Shown piece by piece: positions 55,924 through 64,000 of a DNA stretch of 64,000 bases (its first letter is position 1; every line of letters begins with the position of its first letter). The position numbers and the translations under genes are program-made. The notes under the pieces were generated by a model, which was not told the DNA's origin, did no database searches, and worked only from the letters and a program-made list of their open reading frames with translations. Source of the stretch: Gemmatimonadota bacterium (GTDB lineage Bacteria; Gemmatimonadota; Gemmatimonadetes; Longimicrobiales; Gaopeijiaceae); contig JAJDVT010000121.1 of the NCBI GenBank assembly GCA_022826005.1, forward strand, positions 142,450-206,449. Direction: 5' to 3'.

Positions 55924-56155
55924 CCCGCGTTTTGTGCATCAGGCGCTGAGCCCGTGACGCAGGTGGAATCGCGTGAGTGAGCACTGAACAAGTCGGATCG
56001 GCTGGGAGAGTGCCGGATGGTCGGGCAGTGGTTCCTTCAGCCCTGCGCCGTATGTGATGTCGGTGAGTCGCGGTCGTGGTCCATCCGCAGTCGTTCGTCA
56101 TGGGCTGGCAGTCCGATCTAAGGCTCCTGGAACCTTCCGGTTCACCCACTGGCAG

Positions 56156-59100
56156 CTATTTTTCCTGATGAAGCCCATTGGCAAAGATGAACTCCCGCCA
56201 GACTAGGCGATTGGCGTAGGCGTTCCTGAGTCGCTGGAATGCGGACGGGCTCAGTAGCATCCAGGAACCCCACAACAATGGCCTCTCAAGCTGGTAGTCG
56301 TCGACGTCATACGAGCTACGCCACGTCTGGACAACGAGACCTTGCCCGTCGGCGTCGTTCATAACTAGTTCCTCTTCCGGCTCCAGCTCTGCAGCCGCCA
56401 CCAGCTGTCTTGTGGGAGCAAGCAGGGGATCAGCTGGCCCTAGCTGTTCGCCTCCGATGCGCAAAACCGAGCTTTCCTGGTCGATCCCAACCAGAGGACC
56501 GTCTGGGTACCGCACATCAGCGGGAACATTCCGGACGACTGTAGACCATCGGCGAGCGTCTCCCTTAGCAAGAGGCGGGTAGTTAACGCCCGTGAAGTCG
56601 TCCCGTCCCCTAGCCTCGAGTGCACAGGCCCGCCGCGTAAAGCTCTGTGGCAGATTCCAATCGTCGTGAACCGTTTCTCGGGTTTCGTAGGACGCTATTA
56701 CGCGCCAACCCCTGTATGGTCCCTCAATCACTGTTGGTGCCCGCTTGCACGACGCGAGACGAACCGTCGCACTGAGCCGACCATGACCGGCCTCTTCTGC
56801 CCCGCTCAAGCCATCATCGCCTACTTCAGTTCCGCTATTGGTCACCGAGGCCCTAATCCTACCCCACACTGCCGAGATGGCGCTCGGTGGGGGCGAAAGA
56901 CTTGGACGGGGTATTCTGACGAACTCGAGTGCTAGGCTGGTCGTGGGACTTAGGATCAGTTGCCGTGCGAGTTGGGCTTCCCATTCCAGCGGAGACACCA
57001 ATATCTCACCGCTTCGGGCGAGCGACGCGCGAGCAGCAGCCCCTGTGCGCTGGACGATCCTTTCGAACCTCTCCTCTACTCCGATCACCGCGTTCGGTTG
57101 TATCTTGCGAACATGACTGGCAAGCGCCCTAAGCTGCCGACCCCGTCGTTGTTCGAAGGACTCGCTTCGAAGTGCTTGAGCGAGTTCCCTTTCCACCGTT
57201 GCGCGGAATCCGGGCACGAGCGTGTCGGCTTGAGCCACTCGATCACCGCCGAAATGGGTCACGATGAGCTCGGGATCGTATGGCCCTTCTGTATCCGCAT
57301 TGGCATCGGCGTTATCCCGAGCTGAAGAAGTCGATGAGCGGCCGAAATCCGTACCTTCCGCCGGGATCCACAGCCCTGAGTACTCCGTTGAACCGAGCGT
57401 AACGCCATCATCCGCAACCGGAGGAGGCGGCGGGTCGAACCCGTGGAGCGCGAGCAACTCGGCCGCTAGCGAACGGACTATGAGAAATGATCGCGATAAC
57501 GCCAGTTTCCGAAGAGCTGGTTCGCAGGCGGTAACCACGGTTTGAGTCGACGACTCGGAGTAAAGCAACACATAGAGCAACCACGTCAAGGTCGTCGGAT
57601 CAGAAATCTGGTGGAGCAGTTTCCGCAACGCCAAGCCGATCAGGTCCGGTTCTTCGGCTAGCAGCAGCTTGATCGCTAGAAGGGTCCTTCGCTTGTCCTC
57701 TCGCGCCGGACTCGACAGGCCAGCCACTAGGCCCATCGTCAATGCACAGGCAGCAGCCTCCGAGTCGCCCTCGCCGCCTGGGGATGATGCTACCCTTCCT
57801 TCGAAGGCTGGTCTCTCAATGGTGTCTGGCTGGTATGCCGGCACGGGGTCATCGTCACTCCCTTGGCGTGGGAGGCGATTCCGGATGACCTCATAGGCCT
57901 GATCCCAAACGACGAACGGTAGCATCTTGTCAAGACTGGACCACCGGATTCGACTTATGGCCACCACCAAGGCCCTGCTTATCCCATACGTACCGTATCC
58001 ACTTGAACGAACAAAGAACGCCACTTCTTCAGCTAGGGTACCAAGCGTGGCTCTCTCATCGATCTTTACGGCACTTCCGAGGCTCTCCAGGGCGTCCTTC
58101 CCGCCGAAGGTGTTCCAACCGCCTCCTCCGCGGGTTCGGGTCCACGCAAGTGTATGGCACAGCGTCGCAAGTTGCGCGTTGCCATGTAGCTCAAACCCAC
58201 GAGCCAAGTCACCGAGCAATCGCCCTGTCTGGTCAACGCCAGCGTTGTTCGCCAGATACCGAATAGCCGTCACGCAGTCCGCGTCTCGATCTTGAAGCGA
58301 GAGTTCTAGGAGCCGATATCCAATGGCATTGGTAAACCGCTCTCTTGACCATTCTGGCGCACTCGCTCGATAAGGGCGACGCTTCCACGTTCTTATCGCC
58401 CTTCGAATGCCAGCTGGTCCAGTCCCGAAGTCGTCAAACACTTCAAGATGGGGATTCTTGGACCGCGTTGCTGTTTCAAGGTCTGACGATGCGCTACTTG
58501 ATTCAACGGTCCGACTGGTTGCACAAGGTAGAACGTGGCATTGACCGACCAAGGAGGCGATTCGGTTTAGTTCATCCACCTTTTCGCTATCTCGATCAAC
58601 AAGCTCTTGACTGTCGGTGACAGCATAGGATGTTGGACGCTCATCGACACGCGATAGTACCAAGCGGAACCAATCGATCGACACCGCAGTGGAGGGTCCG
58701 ACTGGTTCGATTAGTCGGTTGAGGCAGGTTGCGTCAAGTGCAGTCAGACCGGGCCGAATGGCCAGCCGTAGTGCCGCGGCTATGTGCGGTGGTGCATTCG
58801 ATTGTTGCTCTTTCCAAAGGTCCTTTATCGCTGTCGTCAGCCTGTAGGAGGGGAGGTTGCAGCTCGCTAGCAATTCTGGCGCAGCCATTTCCGCGACCGC
58901 AATCGGGTCGGCCTTGGCCAGCAACTTCCACCAGCGCTGCGGTGCTCCGCGCGTGCCCTTGCGGTCGGTATGGAGCACGACTCGCTCACACAGCTCTTGC
59001 AGTCCCGGAAGGCGTTCTCGCGCTTGGGCGCGGTCCAGTTCGATCAGATCGGGGAAGGGGTCCAGTAGTTCGTAGATCGTGGCATCCTTTCGTACTCCGT

Positions 59101-62100
59101 AGCCGACCAACGCTTCACATGCACTCTCCCAAAGGATCTGCGCCTCGTCGCGATCATCGGCGGCAAGAGCAAGCCGCGCTGCTGCAAGCTGAAATCGGGC
59201 TACATCCGTGTAAAATCGGCGTTCCGTTTCCTTTGTCAGTATCGACCTAACGACCTTACGGGATTCATTGAATCGGCTTGAGGTCGTCCCAGCTATCACC
59301 AGACCTAGGACTTCGTCCGGAGGGATCGGGCCACCAAGTTCACCTTGGAGAGTGACAGTGGTCTGGTTGCTGGTGGTACGCAAGAGGTCAATTGCCTCAC
59401 GCCAAGAAGCGTCGTCCACTAGCTGAAGGGCGCGTTGCAAAGTGGAGTGGATTATACCTCCCAAGGCGAATAGGTCGCAGGCGCGGGGGTCGCCCGAGAA
59501 CGGATCCGTGACCGCTGTCAGGAGCGTTAGTGCCTCAAGTGCTGCCTCGGGCCGCTCATCCGCGCCAACCACCTCCGCACGACACAACGCTACAGCAAAC
59601 TGAAGCCAACTCCCATACCAGCCATCGGCGTCGAGGATCGATTCGACTGCGCCTAGGGCAAGGGGATCCCGTCGTGCTGCTACTGCGCACGCATCAAGCC
59701 AATCCAAGATCGGCGCCGGACGGAATTGGATCCCTGAATCTTGGATTGTCCTGGTTAGCTCGAAAAGTCGACTACGACGTTGATCTGGATCTGACTGGTC
59801 GATCTCGTCTACCGAGAGTCCCAGGGAAAGTAGACGATGGACTCGACCCGGTGGCAGACCGCTTGCTATGGCGGCTTTGGCCCATCTAATGCTGGCCGAC
59901 ACCGACTCGTCCCCGGATCGCTCTGCCATCGCGAGTTCGTATTCCGCACGATCAGGCAGGTGGCGAATGACCGTCTCCATGGCGTCAGGACCAAGGGTGT
60001 TTGACACGGCATCAACGACGCCACTGCTTGGGAGTTCCGCAGATTGTAGCTTTCTTGCCAGTCCAGCCAGGTCAACATTCTCCGCGAGGCGCAGTTGCCC
60101 TCGTAGGGTAGCCAGCTCTATCAGTTGATTGGACCCCGACCCGTATACCGTGTTATCACTCTTCTTCTCAACTTCAAAGGCGGTGAGGTATTCCCGCCAC
60201 GGGGCTGACTCGCCGGCGGCATCCACTTGATCGCAAAGGAGCAGGCCTGTTCGCGCTGGCACGGTTGTCCGACCATCGTATAGCAACCTGCTCACGAACA
60301 CACTCGGTCCGAGGAGAGCCAAAGGGATATCGAGGAATTCCACCATTGTAGAATCGAGACGCTCGAATTCGTATGTCTCCGCAGCTCTCGCGAGTTCCAC
60401 AAACCTGATGATGTCGGGCCAGGCTCCTATCTGCGCAGCTGCGTTAACTGCCGTGGCCAGATTCGCGACGATGCTACGGGCGGTGAAACCTGCTGCGACG
60501 GCGCGGGAGACATAGTTCACCTGTACCCGAGACACTACGTCGGCGTACCGACCGGCTTCAACGAGGGTTGGTAGGAGGTAGCGAAAAGACCGAGCGTCCA
60601 TGAGGAACCCCCGGCCATCGAGCCAGTCGACGATCTCGGCAAGGATCGCGAGTCGCGCCCGCGGGTCATCTAGGATGGACTCCCGTAGGAAACGCACGAA
60701 AGACTCATGATAGACCCTGACACCGCCCTGACTTGCCACCTCGTGAAGAACGGGGACAAGCTGGTCGAGCACGACATCTACTCTGTGGGCAAGCGTAGGT
60801 CGGATTTCGCCGATCTCAGCACGCGTCACGGAGAACGGCAGAAACGCCAGAAGGTCGCCGAGTTGCCGGCCACCGCTGTCCACGGCAGACAGCAGATGAG
60901 TGTAGTAGGCCCGCAGTGATCCGTCGAAGGGAGGTAGGGTATCAACCATCTCCGCGGGATCCACCAGCGCTCCGGGCCCCTTGAGGAGTTCTCGGCAAAT
61001 GTAGGTTGCGTAGAGACCGTTGCCATCACTCTTTTCGCAGAGTGAGTTGACGAAGTCCCCAACCTGTGGTCCGAGGCCTTCCGATTCGATGGCTGCGATG
61101 GCTCCAGCTCGTTCGGCGAGTTCCCTGACCTCAGGAAGGGAAAGGCCAGGCAACTCGACGGTGTGGCCGCCGACCTGTTCAAGCGGATTCAGATGCTGGC
61201 CCGGTTGACTTAGGACGACCACGGTCGCGCCCTCAGGGAGCTGCAAGTGGGCTAGCTCTTCCGCCCGCAGGTGAGCTGGGTCGCTTCGACCTACGGTTGC
61301 CCCGACTACTCTGGTAACGTGATCCAGTCCGTCGACAACGAGCGCTACCCGTCCGTGTTTTTCCACACCGCGCTTAACGGCCGCCACTAGAGTGTCCTCG
61401 TTGACGGCATACAGCGGGCGCAGCTCTGCCACGAGGTTTGGGTCGGCCTCGGCGAGACCGCGAAGCAGGCTGCCAAGCATTGGATCAGATTGCACCCTCT
61501 GCTCAAGCTCGTGGTCTTGCTGGTCAAGAAAACAGTAGTGTTCGGCGACGACCCATTCGGACTCCATCAACGACTGGCAAAGCTGCTTGCTGATCCAGGA
61601 TTTTCCATGACCAGGCGGCGCCACGACCACAAGCGGCGAAGCTGTCGCAGCGGCCCTCTCGGCTGCGGCAATGAGTTGGCGGACTACGCCTTCCCTAGTG
61701 ACCTCAAGCGTAGTGTTGACGGGGTTTGCCCGCGCGACGGCACCGTAGTCTGATCGAAGATTGGCCTGACGCCTCAACTCATCCGGTGTGGCAAGCTGGT
61801 CGCGCAGCCGCATCGCGCGGGCGAAAGCCACGAAATGGGCCGCCACGTCGATGGCGGACCGCTCGGCGTTGGGGTAGCATTCGGCACCGATTTCGAGTCG
61901 AACGCGATCAAGCAGGAGCCTCTCTGCCGCCTTGGGTTGAGCCAGATCGAAGCTGGCCTCGGGTGCCGCCAATTCGATTACCAACAGGTCACTCAGCGTC
62001 TCAAGGTCGGCCTTCGCTGACTCGCCGCTCCGTATGAACGCAAGAGCACTAGGGGCGTCGGGTCTCTGGCCCCATTCCCAGACTGCGTTCGAATCGAATC

Positions 62101-62569
62101 TGAATCGGACCGTTCGCATTCCTATCGCAAATGGGCCTGGGTCCGGATCAGTCGGTCGGAGAATCCGAGTGAGGCGAGAGTCAGTTGGGGGATGGTCGCG
62201 AAGAAGCACTCTCAACGTCGACGGCCGATTCGGTGTGGCCATCATGCGTTCCTGCCTACTGGCCGCTACGAGCTTGTCGAGGCGCAGTCGTCGTTGATTG
62301 TTCGTGAAGGTAGACAGTGGCAGGTCTACGTCTAAGTCCCCTTCCCGGTGTTTTATCTGAATCCGATCACGCCGTCCGTCAGGTGCTTCGGCTATCAAGT
62401 CATCGAACGGATCTCCCGGATATAGCTTCTTTTCCGCAGTCAGGGAGGCGAGGGATCCAAGCAGCAGGTCTGGCAGCTTGATAGCCGCCATTATGTCTTG
62501 GTATTCATACCCGCGATGCGCGGCGCGGAGCGGGGCTGCACGGGAGCCGCCCCATTCACCCCGTTTCAC
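56156..62569 (-). CDS. giant Avs-like STAND NTPase with N-terminal Cap4/DUF4297-like nuclease motif
   Basis: 2137 aa; GYEYQDIMAAIKLPDLLLG...FDDLIAEAPDGRRDRIQIKH (D..QxKH nuclease-like), VVVAPPGHGKSWISKQL, RVALVVDGLDHV; long helical-repeat C-terminus. GTG start. Confidence 0.82.
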   Translation of the reverse strand: MKRGEWGGSRAAPLRAAHRGYEYQDIMAAIKLPDLLLGSLASLTAEKKLYPGDPFDDLIAEAPDGRRDRIQIKHREGDLDVDLPLSTFTNNQRRLRLDKLVAASRQERMMATPNRPSTLRVLLRDHPPTDSRLTRILRPTDPDPGPFAIGMRTVRFRFDSNAVWEWGQRPDAPSALAFIRSGESAKADLETLSDLLVIELAAPEASFDLAQPKAAERLLLDRVRLEIGAECYPNAERSAIDVAAHFVAFARAMRLRDQLATPDELRRQANLRSDYGAVARANPVNTTLEVTREGVVRQLIAAAERAAATASPLVVVAPPGHGKSWISKQLCQSLMESEWVVAEHYCFLDQQDHELEQRVQSDPMLGSLLRGLAEADPNLVAELRPLYAVNEDTLVAAVKRGVEKHGRVALVVDGLDHVTRVVGATVGRSDPAHLRAEELAHLQLPEGATVVVLSQPGQHLNPLEQVGGHTVELPGLSLPEVRELAERAGAIAAIESEGLGPQVGDFVNSLCEKSDGNGLYATYICRELLKGPGALVDPAEMVDTLPPFDGSLRAYYTHLLSAVDSGGRQLGDLLAFLPFSVTRAEIGEIRPTLAHRVDVVLDQLVPVLHEVASQGGVRVYHESFVRFLRESILDDPRARLAILAEIVDWLDGRGFLMDARSFRYLLPTLVEAGRYADVVSRVQVNYVSRAVAAGFTARSIVANLATAVNAAAQIGAWPDIIRFVELARAAETYEFERLDSTMVEFLDIPLALLGPSVFVSRLLYDGRTTVPARTGLLLCDQVDAAGESAPWREYLTAFEVEKKSDNTVYGSGSNQLIELATLRGQLRLAENVDLAGLARKLQSAELPSSGVVDAVSNTLGPDAMETVIRHLPDRAEYELAMAERSGDESVSASIRWAKAAIASGLPPGRVHRLLSLGLSVDEIDQSDPDQRRSRLFELTRTIQDSGIQFRPAPILDWLDACAVAARRDPLALGAVESILDADGWYGSWLQFAVALCRAEVVGADERPEAALEALTLLTAVTDPFSGDPRACDLFALGGIIHSTLQRALQLVDDASWREAIDLLRTTSNQTTVTLQGELGGPIPPDEVLGLVIAGTTSSRFNESRKVVRSILTKETERRFYTDVARFQLAAARLALAADDRDEAQILWESACEALVGYGVRKDATIYELLDPFPDLIELDRAQARERLPGLQELCERVVLHTDRKGTRGAPQRWWKLLAKADPIAVAEMAAPELLASCNLPSYRLTTAIKDLWKEQQSNAPPHIAAALRLAIRPGLTALDATCLNRLIEPVGPSTAVSIDWFRLVLSRVDERPTSYAVTDSQELVDRDSEKVDELNRIASLVGQCHVLPCATSRTVESSSASSDLETATRSKNPHLEVFDDFGTGPAGIRRAIRTWKRRPYRASAPEWSRERFTNAIGYRLLELSLQDRDADCVTAIRYLANNAGVDQTGRLLGDLARGFELHGNAQLATLCHTLAWTRTRGGGGWNTFGGKDALESLGSAVKIDERATLGTLAEEVAFFVRSSGYGTYGISRALVVAISRIRWSSLDKMLPFVVWDQAYEVIRNRLPRQGSDDDPVPAYQPDTIERPAFEGRVASSPGGEGDSEAAACALTMGLVAGLSSPAREDKRRTLLAIKLLLAEEPDLIGLALRKLLHQISDPTTLTWLLYVLLYSESSTQTVVTACEPALRKLALSRSFLIVRSLAAELLALHGFDPPPPPVADDGVTLGSTEYSGLWIPAEGTDFGRSSTSSARDNADANADTEGPYDPELIVTHFGGDRVAQADTLVPGFRATVERELAQALRSESFEQRRGRQLRALASHVRKIQPNAVIGVEERFERIVQRTGAAARASLARSGEILVSPLEWEAQLARQLILSPTTSLALEFVRIPRPSLSPPPSAISAVWGRIRASVTNSGTEVGDDGLSGAEEAGHGRLSATVRLASCKRAPTVIEGPYRGWRVIASYETRETVHDDWNLPQSFTRRACALEARGRDDFTGVNYPPLAKGDARRWSTVVRNVPADVRYPDGPLVGIDQESSVLRIGGEQLGPADPLLAPTRQLVAAAELEPEEELVMNDADGQGLVVQTWRSSYDVDDYQLERPLLWGSWMLLSPSAFQRLRNAYANRLVWREFIFANGLHQEK

Positions 62570-64000
62570 TCAGAATCCCCCTCAGGGTTGTGTCCTTGCT
62601 CCACTGCTGATGCTCTGATACAGGCGGCCAACCTACGGGAAAGGCTTCCCCGCCCGGTGACCAGAGCACCACGCTGTCAGCATGCCTTTCGAAGTAGTCG
62701 GCATCGGTGGTGATACGAATCGCAGATTCGCGCCCCTGAACGGTCAACGAATACTCACGCGGCCCGAGCGGCTGCGCGGTGAACCCATCAGGTAGGAGCT
62801 CGGGCCGTCGGATCACGCGGTCGAGATCGTCCATTGTCACCGAAGACGCTGGGCGGTCGGTCAAGGCGAACGTGGTATCCGCAGCTTCGTCGATGTCGAT
62901 TCCGGGTGCACCTTCGGTGGCTTCGCGATCCACCTCTTGCGCCACCGCCGCCCGTCCTTCGTCGGTTGAGGCCCGACCCTCCAACACCGCCTGGGCGATC
63001 GTTCCCGACACTTTCGCGAGAATGGGTTGAAGTTGGCCTACGACGCCGTGGAAGAGTCCGATGCGCTTCGCCAGCGCCCGGTAGATGTCCGCCTCCACCG
63101 TGTCGCGGTAGTGGAGGTTGAATATCTGAATGATCGAGTGTCTCTGACCCAGCCGGTCGATTCGACCGATTCTCTGTTCCACTCGCATAGGGTTCCAGGG
63201 CATGTCGTAGTTCACGAGCGCGCCACAGAACTGGAAGTTCAAGCCCTCGGCGGCCGCCTCGGTGCAGAGCAGCACATCGGCTTCTCCCTCTCGGAATCGG
63301 CGCTTCGCTTCGTCACGGCTGATCGCCCGCCAGAGTCCGCCAGCGTGCGGCACCTCGCCGCCCCGCCCGGTAAAGCACATCAGCCGCAGGGAAGAGTCCT
63401 TGCCGAGTTCCTCACGCAGGAAGTCGATGGTGTCGGTGTACTGAGTGAACACCATGACCTGACTGGCCTTGCCGCTCTTCCCCCGCAAGTTGCCCAGAAT
63501 CCGTTGCAGTTCCCCGATCTTGCTGTCGGGCGGAAGTCGCTCCGCCATCTTCATCAACCGGCGAATGTCGCCCATTTCCTCAAGCCTCAGGGCCTCGTCC
63601 GCAGCCTCGGCGACATCCTCGGGAGCGCCAATGACGTCATCGGCGAGCTCGTCGTCCGACAAGTCTTCGTTCCACTGGCCCTCCGTTTCCCCCACCCCGC
63701 CCTCCGCTGACTCCAGCCGCCGCCGAAGCGTACTCGCCAACGCTTCGCAACTGCTCGCGAGGCGGCGGCGATACACGGTCATGATGAACCCGACTGCCGT
63801 TCGCTGGGTACCGGTCGCCTGACCGTATGTGCGGGAAATGTAGCTTTCGACGGCTTCGTAAAGCTCCCGTTCGCCCTCCGTCATCTCGACGAAACGGTCC
63901 TTCACCCTTCGCTCGGCGATCGGCGCCGTCAGCAGGCCCTCTTTGTGGTACCGGCGCAGGAGGGTGCGCGTGTGTCGTGACAGAAGCCGTCTGACCGGCG
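62556..64000 (-). CDS. SNF2-family helicase, C-terminal part (N-terminus beyond the right edge)
   Basis: VMVFTQYTDTIDFLREEL, VLLCTEAAAEGLNFQFCGALVNYDMPWNPMRVEQRIGRIDRLGQRHSIIQIFNLHYRDTVEADIY: SF2 motifs V and VI. The frame stays open through 64000 (..LLSRHTRTLLRRYHKEGLLTAPIAERRVKDRF). Confidence 0.9.
   Translation of the reverse strand, partial: PVRRLLSRHTRTLLRRYHKEGLLTAPIAERRVKDRFVEMTEGERELYEAVESYISRTYGQATGTQRTAVGFIMTVYRRRLASSCEALASTLRRRLESAEGGVGETEGQWNEDLSDDELADDVIGAPEDVAEAADEALRLEEMGDIRRLMKMAERLPPDSKIGELQRILGNLRGKSGKASQVMVFTQYTDTIDFLREELGKDSSLRLMCFTGRGGEVPHAGGLWRAISRDEAKRRFREGEADVLLCTEAAAEGLNFQFCGALVNYDMPWNPMRVEQRIGRIDRLGQRHSIIQIFNLHYRDTVEADIYRALAKRIGLFHGVVGQLQPILAKVSGTIAQAVLEGRASTDEGRAAVAQEVDREATEGAPGIDIDEAADTTFALTDRPASSVTMDDLDRVIRRPELLPDGFTAQPLGPREYSLTVQGRESAIRITTDADYFERHADSVVLWSPGGEAFPVGWPPVSEHQQWSKDTTLRGILSETG

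Overview
High-GC chromosomal window, Gemmatimonadota-like in style by impression only (no phylogenetic marker was analysed). About 40 coding genes are supportable. Most of the left and middle is ordinary metabolic, secreted or transport content: choice-of-anchor B protein, 1-Cys peroxiredoxin, FAD-linked sugar-lactone oxidase, ThiI, threonine dehydratase-like enzyme, aldo/keto reductase, S9, S10 and M19 peptidases, PLP decarboxylase, SLC23-type permease, DUF819 and DUF3500 proteins, a TonB receptor, TPR proteins, a beta-lactamase-family hydrolase and a K+ channel with RCK domain. Accessory content: (i) VapBC and MazEF modules, both with AT-rich palindromes in their upstream regions; (ii) a three-gene overlapping operon at 28.3-31.1 kb (MqsR/RelE-like toxin candidate, MqsA-like Zn/HTH antitoxin, KGGVGR-motif ParA-like ATPase with a long helical C-terminus), a good candidate for an undescribed conflict module; (iii) from about 50.27 kb to the right edge, a probable defense island starting at a 44-nt 3' fragment of tRNA-Val(UAC) (att-site scar). 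It carries two convergent giant STAND NTPases with nuclease-like N-termini, one split by a 1-nt frameshift and the other overlapping a SNF2-family helicase gene that runs off the window. Other notable points: an inverted paralog pair with 52 bp of perfect identity flanking a DUF819 gene, a Fur-box-like site at the CbiX-like/choice-of-anchor B divergent region, a frameshifted permease, and two genes with open reading continuing in-frame past a TGA. All calls come from reading the sequence and recalled family features. No database searches were run.
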